A DNA stretch of 64,000 nucleotides, taken from NCBI GenBank assembly GCA_009363875.1, contig CM018689.1, forward strand, positions 55,863,741-55,927,740, in the 5' to 3' direction. This DNA is from Mikania micrantha. Taxonomy: Eukaryota; Streptophyta; Magnoliopsida; Asterales; Asteraceae. Of this stretch, positions 52,968-63,300 are shown in pieces (the first letter of the stretch is position 1; every line of letters starts with the position of its first letter). Made by a program: the position numbers and the translations under genes. Below the pieces are notes generated by a model. That model made no database searches, was not told where the DNA came from, and saw only the letters and a list, made by a program, of their open reading frames with translations.

Positions 52968-54158
52968 TGATGTGTGTTTGATTTTCATGTTCTTTAACTG
53001 TTTAAAGTTGCGTTTTTATGGGCATTTTATGTGGAATGATGATACTTTGAGATACAATTGTGAATTGCAGGTAAAAACACATTAAAGGGATGCCCAGGGG
53101 TGTTAACGAGACGTAAAGATGCACAGATGAATCAGAATCGGTCTAGAAAAGCTCAAAACTTCGGAAGCGCATATCTTGAGCTAGAGAAAGAGTTACGGAA
53201 TCCATAATATATGAAAACCGAGTTTCTTGACGAGACGAAGCCATTGATGAAGTCAGACTGAGCGTAGGCTACGCCCAGGTCAGCATAGGCTACGCCCAAA
53301 AATTCAGCGTTGACAGAAATTTGGCACCGTTCAGTTTGGCCCAGCGTAGGCTACGCCCAAAACGCGGAAAACGGGATTTTAACCCTATTTTGCCTATTTT
53401 CAAGCCACATTCCATCAAATTCGAAAGTTAAGGTTTTTGGGGCCAATTTGGGGCGATTTTGGGCAGTTTTTGAGTCGATCCAACCCTCCCAATCAAGATT
53501 CAATCCAAGAATTCATCAATGGAATCAACAATCGAAGATCAAATCGCGATGAGGCATGGCTAGTTTCTTCGTAATCGCTTCCGGTTGATTAGGGTTGTAA
53601 GTGAAACAATGTTTGAATGTTAAATCTAGGTTTTTGATTGTAAACTTGATACGATTTCTTTTTGGTTGATTTAAACAATAGATTTATGTGTTCGTATTAT
53701 TGTGTTACCATCAGTGATTCGGTTTTCTTGCATCGTTTACTCATTGGTAGTCGTGTGATGCGTTGTGTATGTCTATTGGTAATTTTGTGAATGAGCAAGT
53801 CTTAAACGTTCGTTCCATCTTTATCACTTTAATTGAATTGATTGACAACATCAATTTTATATGATTTCAACCTAGGTTTAACTTACATTCATTGTGGATC
53901 TTGCAACCTAAAAACCGGAAGTGATTACCTTTTTCATTAATTGTTTTCAAATCAAAATTAAATTTTGTTTCTTTTAAACGATTATCTTAATCCAATTCAA
54001 TCAAGTTTTCATTTTTCTTAGATTAATTAGTTTATAGTCAAGATTAGCATTTTCCACTGATTCCCTGTGGAGACGACCTTACTTGCCCTTGCTATAGTTA
54101 AAGGTAGCTAAGTTCTTAATTATAAATTGTTTTTGATTGACCTACGACACATCGATCA
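52968..54158. mobile_element. Solo LTR C (family TGAT...ATCGATCA), 1191 bp
   Basis: Begins TGATGTGTGTTTG and ends ACACATCGATCA, flanked by a perfect 5-bp duplication TGCAT (52963-52967 and 54159-54163). Shares blocks with A (TGTGTTACCATCAGTGATTCGG, CCCTGTGGAGACGA) and with B (CATAATATATGAAAACCGAG). Palindromes GCGTAGGCTACGC occur three times (about 53267-53352). The plus frame at 53310-53552 is LTR sequence, not a gene. Confidence 0.88.
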
Positions 54159-54163
54159 TGCAT

Positions 54164-54693
54164 ATGACTTCCTAAAAGGTCTATTAAATCGTATGCTCTA
54201 CTTGCATGTATATAAGGTTATGCTTGTAAAAGTCATTAGAAACAAATTAGCCGTTTGGATACGACTAGCAATTAATAGAGATTAATAAGGATTACTCATA
54301 TTGGATTTTTGTATGCAGTTTTTCAAACATACATCAACCGATCGACGCATTAATATAAATACAATACTTTATGGCTCAAATAACAAGTGTTTATTTTACA
54401 CTTGTGCGACTACCTTCTTATAATGTTGGAAAATAGTTTAAAGCTCATTTATTTAAGAAACAAAATCTGTGGCTTAAAAACTAATTTAAATTTAATATGT
54501 ATACAGTGTACTTATTATTCTTTTAAACCAACTTAACAAATAATTCAACAAATTTAACCTACTTGGCCCAAACACTATTAGTTGATTTTTTATTCTTTGT
54601 TCCCGACTTCTAGAAGTCCCTTTTCTCGTCAACATACGACTAATAACCCACGACTGCATATTCTCCTGGTCAAGTGACCAAAAATCCAATTAA
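54164..54693. other. Gene-free stretch
   Basis: No gene or terminal repeat recognised; the minus frame at 54492-54689 has no domain. Confidence 0.5.
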
Positions 54694-54775
54694 AGGGGCT
54701 TCTAGCCTAGTAGTTATCCTTTTGACTTTTCTATGAGATATCGGGTTTGAATCCGGTCCAAGATATATTTGTTAA
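54694..54775 (+). other. tRNA-like relic, probably SINE head
   Basis: TCTAGCCTAGTAGTTATCC (A-box-like) and GGGTTTGAATCCGG (B-box-like) are spaced as in a tRNA, but the full cloverleaf is not convincing. No TSD found. Confidence 0.4.
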
Positions 54776-54903
54776 GACAAGGTTAAAAGGTTCACTTAGT
54801 TGTATGGTTCTTTTTTGGTAGGCTCAGGCTTATGCCATAGAGCGTTAAATCTGATGTGACAGTTGAAATCTCATCTTGAATGTCTACATTTCAAGCTAAA
54901 AAA

Positions 54904-55050
54904 CAATGTTGTAGAAATCACTAGTCGTTAGTCGGTCGGTGGGGACTCGGGATTAATTGGCCAACTAATCGACCTAATCGGATAGTCGGGCCTAGTCGGC
55001 CTTAAGGGACTAATGATTAATCGGCATAGTTGGGGATTTTTACAATTATG
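54904..55050. mobile_element. Short hAT MITE, 147 bp, relative of 27277-27728
   Basis: Ends CAATGTTGTAGAAATC and (reverse complement) CATAATTGTAAAAATC. TAGTCGG/CCGACTA motifs inside. Flanks CTAAAAAA and TTAAAAAG match at six of eight positions. Confidence 0.55.
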
Positions 55051-55514
55051 TTAAAAAGGTGACCAAAATCCTCTTGCCGTCCTTCTAGACAAACGCAATA
55101 CGTGATATGTGGCCAATAAGACAATATAAGAATTCTTCTAAAATAAAATCATAGTTTAAATAGAACTATAATCCAACTATTAACCATAAACTATTGATCC
55201 TTTTCCCAGCCACTTCATTAGAACTTGTTATTTATTGATTTATTCTTGTCAATATATATAAATAGATAATCAGAAAAGAAAAAAAAAAAAAAAGAGAGAG
55301 TTTTATTTTAACAAACTTGAATATAATTCATTTAACTATTTTGAAAAAAAATTGATCTTTATCCCTTCATCCTAGAAGAAAAGATTATTCTTTTACTTTT
55401 ATTATGATCAAAAGTTGTCTTTTATTATATAGTTAAGAATTAACACAGTAATCTAATGTGAATGATTCATCATACACTTTATTTTCGGTTTTTGGGTCAT
55501 AATCATTATAAGAA
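55051..55514. other. Gene-free AT-rich stretch
   Basis: No gene; poly(A)-rich tract near 55280. Confidence 0.5.
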
Positions 55515-55590
55515 ATGGCCAAGTGATTGAAAGCGTAACATTGTAACAATGATGTAAGCTTTTGGTTATCGAGGGTTTAAATCCCCTTCT
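55515..55590 (+). other. tRNA-Leu/Ser-like relic
   Basis: TGGCCAAGTGATTGAAAGCG (A-box region) and CGAGGGTTTAAATCCCC (T-arm, B-box region) resemble a class II tRNA with a long variable arm, but the acceptor stem does not pair convincingly. Probably a tRNA pseudogene or SINE head. Confidence 0.4.
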
Positions 55591-55919
55591 TTTCTTACTT
55601 TCACCTAATTGATAGGAATGAAAAATTTACCTTTTGATTTATTGCACCAAAATGAAAATAATGTTTTATTTCTTCCTATCACTTTGAATAATTTGTCAAA
55701 CTAATTCCCAATAATTGTCCTTATGGGTTGGATCTTCACTCTAATATACAAATACAAACTCAAGATTTTTAGAATCTTTCTTTTTTAATAATAACTCGAT
55801 TCCAATGACAAAAATCACTTTTTCTTATCCAGTATCTAACAAATATCAAAATGGAAACTATATTGTTTTACATTTAATAGTATTAATGACAAATTTTAGC
55901 ATTTGAAAGAATTGTATGC

Positions 55920-57028
55920 TCAAAGGCGACTATGGACAAGTGTCTTTATTTTAATCTGTTTGTATACAAAATCTCTCACTAAAGATAAAACGTGTGTCGC
56001 TTCAGCTAATTCTGGAAATGTGTAGAATCCATGAAACATGTATTCATACTCCTCCATGTACACTTCTTTTCCTGAATTTTTTAGCCACACACAATACTTC
56101 CTTTGCCAATCCTCAAGGATATCACGGCCACCAATAACTACTAATGTTGCCGGAAAGTCCAACCCTGACAAGTCAACCGCCCTTGGTCCACTCACGTTGA
56201 TCACCTCGTTGTCTTTGTCCCACTTTTCATCACCAGCGATCGGTTGGAACACGTTCCAATAAAAGTCTGTCTGGTTAAGATGCAACCCTAGTCTATTTTC
56301 TGCAGACAGTTCTGATGTAGCTCGTTGCTCGCCTCCAAAGAAGGGTTGCAGAGCCACCAACCCAATAACCTTAACGTAAAAAAAGCAATTGGTGAATATA
56401 TAGAAACTTAAATAAAATATAATGTAGAAACGAGAGAATTTTTTATAGGCTCGCTTACTTTGATATGTTGAAATTTGTACTGGGAGGCTTTAATGCAAAC
56501 ATGATGAGCAAGGTTGCCTCCCGCACTATCTCCAAAGACAAAACAACGACTTAGATCAGCGTTCTTTGGTAATGTCTTGTGGTTTTTTTTATCATCAAGA
56601 AACTTGAGGACATTAAACCCGTCTTCATACTGAGTGGGATAACGATACTCTGGGATCAAACGATAATTAACCGAAACGACAATGGCTTGAATCTTACTGG
56701 CAAATCTGCGACATAGTCCATCAAATGGACCACTGTCAGGGCCGTAAAATGCAAAGCCACCACCATGGTAGTACACAATTACAGGCAAATTGTGGGTGGT
56801 GGCATCTGGGACAAAGACACGAAACCAACATGGGTCAATAGAGACATCATAAGAGCTAACACCTTCGACAGGTTTTGGATTAGCAGGGATCTTGGGGTCT
56901 ACAAGATCACGAAAGCGTCTATCAATAATACCATCGGTACGAAGGCCGATGTTGATGAGGGTGTTAGCGATAAAAAGGTTGTCATGGACACTTTGTGGGA
57001 GGGGGTTGGTTTCAGGCTTTTGCTCCAT
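55920..57028 (-). CDS. Carboxylesterase CXE-d, CXE18-like, two exons
   Basis: Intact partner of the broken CXE-c, predicted 339 aa. Exon 1 is 56459-57028 (190 codons, donor GTAAGC). Exon 2 is 55920-56369 after acceptor TTAAG; phase 0. HGGG at 88-91, Ser168 in GDSAG, Asp273 in GGRD and His303 in MFHGF are all present. A soluble alpha/beta hydrolase without targeting signals. The intron (56370-56458) is nearly the same as that of CXE-c. TATA box at 57162-57169. Since CXE-c is dead, this copy may carry the function of the pair. Substrate unknown. Confidence 0.94.
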
Positions 57029-57161
57029 ATATGGATTGGGCTGGTAATATTAATTGACTTTGAAAAGAATATTAGAAATAAGGGAGATGAATTTTAATTT
57101 TTGGGTTTTGATGTTTTAATGGTTGTGTGTGTGATGTGTCTATCATTTGACAACAACGACG

Positions 57162-57169
57162 TATTTATA
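57162..57169 (-). promoter_or_regulatory. TATA box of CXE-d
   Basis: TATAAATA on minus about 135 bp upstream of the ATG, in CCCATATAAATACG. Confidence 0.6.
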
Positions 57170-57189
57170 TGGGTTGGCTTTGGAAGCCT

Positions 57190-57560
57190 GGACAAAGTGA
57201 CAAATGTGATTAATTTCCAAGTGGTTGCGCAAAAGCAATGGAAGATATGATGTTGCCATCATTCAATTCAAATTCGTTGGACTTGGTCAAAACTCCTAAA
57301 AGTAGTAGTCATTAAACTAATTATCCCGATAATTAAAATATATAGCATTAATTTGGTTACTGTCCAAAAATAAATAATACAAAAATGTAATATCTTGTCA
57401 GCCCATTTGCAATATTAAAAGTTTATAACTAATAATAGTTTTCTTGGAGTTAGTTTCATATATTGGTTATTTTTTGCGTTTATATTAGCAAACCTTGAAA
57501 ACAAAAGGTCAACTTCCATTTAGCTTATGGGGTCAAATACCAGGGACGTTATAAATGGTT
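57190..57560. other. CXE-d upstream flank conserved with CXE-c
   Basis: Colinear blocks shared with 51690-52000: TTTCCAAGTGGTTGCGC, GGTCAAAACTCCTAA, CCATTTGCAATATTAA, and GGTCAAATACCAGGGACGTTATA. Marks the extent of the tandem duplication. Confidence 0.55.
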
Positions 57561-57619
57561 TGTTAAACTTATGAAATACAACTTCACCAATTAAATTTCA
57601 CTTAAATTAAATTTTATAT

Positions 57620-58045
57620 TTCTAACTTAATATAATAAATTAAGGTTTTTATAGACACTTGACGTGTTTTTAAAACACATCAACTTTTATTTATCACATC
57701 TCTTTAATATTAAATGCATTTCATATTAATTATTAATTATTAATATACTTTTTATACAAGTTAAATTAATAAAAGGTTTTTTAGAACATTAAAAAATATA
57801 TCAATATTTAAAAAAGTAAAAAATCAAATTATTATAATTTATAAAATTCACATAAATAGCTTTTTAAAACGAAATGTTTAAGGAAAACAATTTTTGAAAA
57901 AATTAGTGTTCAAAACATAATATTATAATTTTATTATTAAAAGTATTATGTTAAAATAGTTTTATATTATTGAATTTTCACTAATAACTATTCGTTATTT
58001 AATTTTATTTAACACGTTTAATATACGGTAACTAATTTAGTTACA
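57620..58045 (+). mobile_element. Degenerate short Helitron, copy 3
   Basis: The 5' part TAATATAATAAATTAAGGTTTTTATAGACACTTG resembles copies 1 and 2. The 3' part AACACGTTTAATATACGG..TTAGTT is a decayed hairpin plus CTAG-type end. The AT-rich body includes TATTAAATGCATTTCATATTAA, as in copy 1. Confidence 0.5.
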
Positions 58046-58480
58046 TAATATACTTGTACAAACTACGTTGGTATTTATGTTTCCAAGGATCTATTTTAGT
58101 TATAATTGCAATCCATATACAATTTTATCATTAAACTTTATAATTTTTTATTATATGATTTTTTTTTCTTCTTTCTGTGATAGCCATATTTTTTAATTCC
58201 AAGAGTTAGATACTTGGATTGATTAAATGGGTAATATCCATCTCCGAGGCAAGAGACGGGCTGACTTTGGGAAAAAAATTTTTAAATAAAACTATAAAAG
58301 TGACAACTCTAAGAATAGCATTAATAAAAAAAATCAAAAACCTTAAAAATTATAAAAAATAAAAAATTGTAGCGATAATCATAACGTTAATACAAAAGAA
58401 ACAAAATAATTAAATTCAAAAAAGTCAAAATAAAACCACAAAATCCAGACTAGGTGGAGTGTTCAGTGTCAAACTCGGGT
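58046..58480. other. Gene-free AT-rich stretch
   Basis: No gene or terminal repeats recognised. Confidence 0.5.
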
Positions 58481-58489
58481 TTAAAATTG

Positions 58490-59120
58490 GGGAAAATTAC
58501 CAATTTGATCAAAGTTGACCAAAAAATTACCAAAATAATCAATCAAAAAAGGGCCCCTAAGACGCCCATTTAAAGTACTTTAGACGCCCCTTTAGACGCC
58601 CTTTTTCGGTACTTTTTGAAAACATCCGGGCCCACATGTCGGCGGCTTTGTCGGGGTCTAAATGGGTGTCTTAAGACCCCTTTTCTACCGGCGTCTTAAG
58701 ACGCATTTAGACGCCACTTTAGACCCCTTTTTTGGTACTCTTTGAAAACATGCGGGCCCACATGTCGGGGGCTTTGTCGGGGTCTAAATGGGTGTCTTAA
58801 GACCCCTTCTCTACCGGCGTCTTAAGACGCCTTTAGACGCCCAATTTAGACACCTTTAGACGCCAATGTGAGATTTAAGCCGGTGTCTAAATTGGGCGTC
58901 TAAAGGCGTCTTAAGACGCCGGTAGAAAAGGGGTCTTAAGACACCCATTTAGACCCCGACAAAGCCGCCGACATGTGGGCCCGGATGTTTTCAAAAAGTA
59001 CCGAAAAAGGGCGTCTAAAGGGGCGTCTAAAGTACTTTAAATGGGCGTCTTAGGGGCCCTTTTTTGATTGATTATTTTGGTAATTCTTTGATCAACTTTG
59101 ATTATATTGGTAATTTTCCC
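58490..59120. mobile_element. Foldback MULE, 631 bp, with perfect 9-bp TSD
   Basis: Ends GGGAAAATTACCAAT on both sides (inverted) with very long arms. The right arm mirrors the left through ..GGGCCCCTAAGACGCCC.., ..GGGCCCACATGTCGGCGG.. and ..TACCGGCGTCTTAAGACGCC. The left arm contains a 126-bp tandem duplication (GGTACTTTTTGAAAACAT at 58608, GGTACTCTTTGAAAACAT at 58734) that the right arm lacks. A perfect 9-bp duplication TTAAAATTG (58481-58489, 59121-59129) is the Mutator-like signature. Non-coding; a transcript would form a long hairpin. Confidence 0.88.
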
Positions 59121-59129
59121 TTAAAATTG

Positions 59130-60007
59130 TCATCACCACCACCATCATACGACACCAAACTGTAACTCGTCACAACTAGTCATCATAAAAGCAAATATAG
59201 CATAAACCTATTTTAAAATCTTTCTTTTCTGTCTAATCCCATTTAAAGGAAACCAGTTTTGGTTAAAACTCGTTTTGACTTGAAAATAATAAACAAACAA
59301 ACAAATTTACCCAGTATATTCCAACTTTTCAGTAAGGTCTGGGAGGGGGAATGATGTACACAAATCTTACCCCTATCCCAGTTGGGATAAAGAGGCTGCT
59401 CCGAATGAGTCACCGGCTCAAATTTATCGTTTGAAGTTGATCATCTCAACATTTTTAACGTTATTTTCACAAAACAAGTAAAATAAAGTTAAAATTAGTG
59501 CAATTTTACTTTGGCCCCTTGAAGGCCCACACATATATTATATATACCTTACATGCGTGCACCGCAAATGGGACGTTTGACTTGAAAATAATATTGTTTT
59601 TCTAAAATGGACTGTTCATACCTAGTCTGGTCTAGAGTCTTTTTTGGCCCAAACCCGTAAAACCTTATAGGATTTGAATATTCGGTCTCTTACATAGCGG
59701 GAAGGCTTCTACCAGAAGAATGTCCTCCTGAGGACATATGTAGAGTTGCATTATAATGGATTAAACAACATGATTAAAATGATGCAGAATTCTCTTAACG
59801 GTCTAGATCTACATGAAAACCATATACTAGTGACCGTAATAAATTTATATATCTTATTTAATTTATAATTAACTAGACTATTTAATATAAAAGTAAATAA
59901 GCAGATTCTCCTTGAAAGTTATACTAGTTGAAAGTTAGGATAAAGATTCAGCAAATATGCCCAAAAAAAAACATAAACACAAAAGTTGCAAACAACTCAT
60001 ATAAAAG
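59130..60007. other. Gene-free stretch downstream of the F-box gene
   Basis: No coding sequence or terminal repeats recognised. The last approximately 100 bp is the likely 3' UTR/flank of the F-box gene. Confidence 0.45.
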
Positions 60008-61437
60008 TTAGCATAGATCGATATCTATTGCGGGGTAGGATCTTTGGAGCTTCAACAACTTCCCAGCAAACTTCAGTTGTCCTCGTGACACTAGAGACGA
60101 CGCAGAATGAATAACTAACCTTTTTAGGAAAGGAGAACATGTAAGTAAATACTTTATCAAACATACTTCATTCTCTACACATTTCAAACGTCTAAGCACC
60201 ACACTCCCAAGCTGTAACGACCCAGTTGTATTATAGTCTACCTCTGGAAAACAGATTCCAGGAGTCGGGTCAATACCCTGCAAGAATAACCAGTTTTCAA
60301 TTGCAAATACACACGCATATGATATTATAAGACAAGTAGTCAAGTAGAGTGACACATACATGTTCACTTGCTGTAATTTCAAGGGTCTGCAGATTTGGGA
60401 AGCTTCTAATCATTTCAAAAGCAAATGATAACATAGCACCGTTGCCTAAATCTATTGTTGATAATTTAAGAGTCTTGATGCATGGAAAGGTGGAAGGGCA
60501 TCTCTCTTTAGTACCCCCTTCAGTAAGCTAAAAGAAAAGTGGTACATCAAATGGTTAGAGAATTCATAAAGCCTTAAACTTTTACTGTAGATTATATTAA
60601 AGGTTTTCATTATTAGATTAAGACAAATGAGCCTGTATTTGTGTAATTTAAACTTCAAAGACTAACTTAGCCTTAATTTACCTTGCAGTTTATAAAATCC
60701 AAATCTAGCTCTTTAAGGTTTGGAAGAAAGCTCACAATCTCAAAGATAGTACCAGAACTGGTGTTGCCAAGATTACACATGAACAAAGATAAGATTTTGA
60801 GATTTGCAAGTTTTCCAACCTCAGATGGTTTCACTTTGCTGGTTCGATACGGGGAAGTCATTTTCAACATCTCAAGTGCAGGACATAAATCCCCAAATTT
60901 CCTGCTATCAAACTGCACCTGGCACAGTTCCAAGCTCAATAGGTTTGGAAAACCATGAAAACTAGTTGGAGGATCAAAACAACAGGCTTCAAGCTTCAAA
61001 TGTTTCAACTCCAAACAAGAGAAGAGATGGGTGGGCAACTTAAGTGGTTGCTCATGCCCATAAGACTTCTGGATAGTGAGATTCTTAAGTCCTTTTCTGG
61101 ACAAGAACAAAATCCAATGACTAATATCCTCAACATTTATGGGGTAATAACACAAGACAAATTTTGTAATGACACCTTGAAGATGAAGAAGAAGCCTGCT
61201 TATAACTCTCCCAAGATCATTACGGTCATATTTTACAGATAAATATGCACGAAACTTGTCATCAAATATGAGCTGGCTAAGCAAACTCCACTTAAACCTC
61301 CACTTTCTAGACAAGATACCGGTCCTAACCGCTTCTTGTAATGGCAATCGGTCCAGAATATGAGTTATCACATTATCTGGCATGCTGCTAATAAAATCTT
61401 CTGGTTCAAACTTAGATGCTTTACAACTCAGTTTCAT
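60008..61437 (-). CDS. F-box/LRR (FBD-type) protein, three coding exons
   Basis: Resembles the At1g13570-type F-box/FBD/LRR proteins, substrate adaptors of SCF ubiquitin ligases. Exon 1 is 60682-61437 (252 codons, donor GTAAAT), exon 2 is 60360-60527 (56 codons, acceptor TTTTAG, donor GTATGT), and exon 3 is 60008-60277 (89 codons plus stop, acceptor TTGCAG). All junctions are phase 0, giving 397 aa against about 416 in the relative I recall. The F-box is at about 14-55 (SMPDNVITHILDRLPLQEAV..). Leu-rich repeats run through the middle (for example FHGFPNLLSLELCQV and FPNLQTLEITAS). The C-terminal ENEVCLIKYLLTCSPFLKRLVI is the FBD-like end. The ATG at 61437 is chosen because a 3' splice site (TTGTTAG) lies four bases upstream; the in-frame Met at 61473 would be in the 5' UTR intron. 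The target protein is unknown. Confidence 0.88.
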
Positions 61438-61441
61438 TGTT

Positions 61442-61733
61442 CTAACAAGAAGAAAGATATTAACCATAAACATAAACAGATGATATATAATTCAATTGAC
61501 AGAATTGAGAATCAGTGAATGTAAAAAAAATGCAGTAATCTTGATTTGTTTAAAAATTAGCATATTTTCCACATTCACAAGTGAAACATACAGATGCAAT
61601 TCATGCATGCATTCTTTAATTTCCCCAATCATATGAATGTAATAGAATAGGAAAACATGCATGATCGAAACCCTAAAATTCATAAACCTAATGATAATCA
61701 TCGTAAACAATCTTCAACAACGGATAAACTTAC
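61442..61733 (-). other. Predicted 5' UTR intron of the F-box gene
   Basis: Donor GAG/GTAAGT at 61733 and pyrimidine-rich acceptor TTCTTCTTGTTAG ending at 61442, just before AACA-ATG. The first exon would be non-coding, from about 61800 to 61734. Consistent splice signals, but no transcript evidence. Confidence 0.55.
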
Positions 61734-61809
61734 CTCAAAATATGAAACTCCGATGAGTGATCGCAACCGGCACGCGCCCAAGGAATTGTTACGCTACCCT
61801 AAAGACAAA

Positions 61810-62425
61810 AAGGGTTCTGGCTTCCCCTCTTTATTTACGTATTTCGATTTCTTAACTCTTAAGTTGATAAAGGGTCTGTTTGGATTTCATTTAATAATAA
61901 TTTAGTTTTTCAAATCTAAAAGCATTTTTTATAATGACTATTTTTAAAAGAGTAATAATTTGTTTTTCAAAAACTAAAAATTCTAGCTTTTTAAAATAAC
62001 TTAGGACTTATTGATATAAAATTATAAAGTTACCCTCACTCTTTATTATTTACTGAATCTACCATCCACCCACTGACACCGCCACCCGCCACCGCCGGCC
62101 ACCACTACCCACCACAAACGTTGCCACCCACCGCAAATGCCATCACCACACCACGAACCTCGCGACCCACCGCTACCTGCAACTATCACCCACCACTACC
62201 CACCGCCATCGCCGCCACCCACCACCGTGCCACCCACCACCGTACCACCCATCTCCACCGCCACCCGTCATCATTTTCGCAACCCACCACCGCTACCCAT
62301 AACCTTAAAAACCTACTACCGCTACCAATAACCTTAAAATAATTGTCAATATAATAATGTCTTTTTTGGTTATTTTGAAAAAGTAAACATTTTTAAAAAC
62401 TTAATTTCAAAAAGTTATAAGTTAA
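61810..62425. other. Upstream region of the F-box gene with a CCACC-rich tract
   Basis: At 62055-62315 the plus strand is a low-complexity CCACC/CCGCCAC tract that opens two Pro/His/Thr-rich frames; there is no sign of a real protein. The rest is AT-rich. Confidence 0.55.
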
Positions 62426-62707
62426 TAAACATTTGAGTAAACTTCGTTTTTGCTTCCTGTGGTTTGATCAAAGTAACGCTTTTGCTCCAAAAGTTTCAAA
62501 ATGCTCGTTTTGCTCCATAACTTATGCATTCGGTCTCAATCAGCTCCAACCCACTAACACCGTTAATTCTTTCTGTTAAATATAAGGGCATTTCAGACTT
62601 TTTGCACTTAAGGACTGATTGTGTCATTTACCTAAATTACTAATATAACAAGATGATAAAACAAAGGACTAAACATGTAATTTACTCAAATACCCTACCC
62701 ACCCCCT

Positions 62708-63016
62708 TTACCCCTTTTCTTCCCTTAACCAGTCACCACCACCACCACCGTTGCTCTCAGCCGTCCGGTTCCTAGGCTTCACTTGCTGATTTGAAACTTG
62801 AGCTTCTGATTCTTGTTTGGGTCTGCCCATACCGACTTTATCAAGGATCGATTCAAGCTGTTTGAAACAAACCTTTTCTAGAGCTGATTCAACATCGACG
62901 TTGTTCTTGATGGCGACGTACAAGCCGGTGATACTTGCGGCGGAGACGGAAAGGCGTACTCCGAGAGCAACCTTACCGTACTTTTTTATTAGCTCACGAA
63001 ATCGACCTCCGGCCAT
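62708..63016 (-). pseudogene. Captured FAM210/DUF1279 gene fragment
   Basis: A 102-codon frame. Residues 1-87 match the N-terminal half of plant DUF1279 (FAM210-like) proteins: MAGGRFRELIKKYGKVALG, then SVSAASITGLYVAIKNNVDV, and the linker ending RNRTAE. In the full gene this is followed by a second half with another hydrophobic segment. Here it stops and is replaced by SNGGGGGDWLREEKG, then a stop near the left TIR. The usual HFSV after GV reads RLSV. The function of the plant parent protein is not well defined; animal FAM210 members act in mitochondria. The fragment lacks the C-terminal part and is unlikely to work as an enzyme or membrane protein, though it may be transcribed. Confidence 0.8.
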
Positions 63017-63024
63017 TAATTGCA

Positions 63025-63300
63025 ATTCTCTGTCGTGTTAATTTAGGGTTTTGGATGCCGGAGTTCTGCGCCGCCGTTGAGAGGCTTTTCTGTACCGTCT
63101 TCCTCACGACGGTTTAGGTGGTCCGGCGATAGGGGTGATGGCAGACGCTGGTGGTGGTGGCGGGCGAGTGGGCGGACGATAGGGGTGATGGCGGCAAAAG
63201 CAGACGTTGGTGGTGGAGGCGGGCGGTGGTGTTGAGGCTGACGGTGGAGGACCTGATGGTCATTGGTTAAGGGGAAGAAAGTGAGGGTGGGTAAGGGTTG
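63025..63300. repeat. Internal flank of the Pack-MULE with a short tandem repeat
   Basis: Sequence upstream of the captured ATG. CGATAGGGGTGATGGC occurs twice (about 63126 and 63177) within a unit of about 51 bp, giving a GGTGG-rich stretch. The minus frame 63043-63324 covers it and is low complexity. Confidence 0.5.

Noticed and set aside
61438..61473. Upstream in-frame Met for the F-box protein
   Set aside because: A good 3' splice site (TTCTTGTTAG) lies between it and the ATG at 61437, so it is probably intronic.
62121..62342. Pro/Thr/His-rich frames upstream of the F-box gene
   Set aside because: Produced by a CCACC-rich tract in two frames at once; not a gene.
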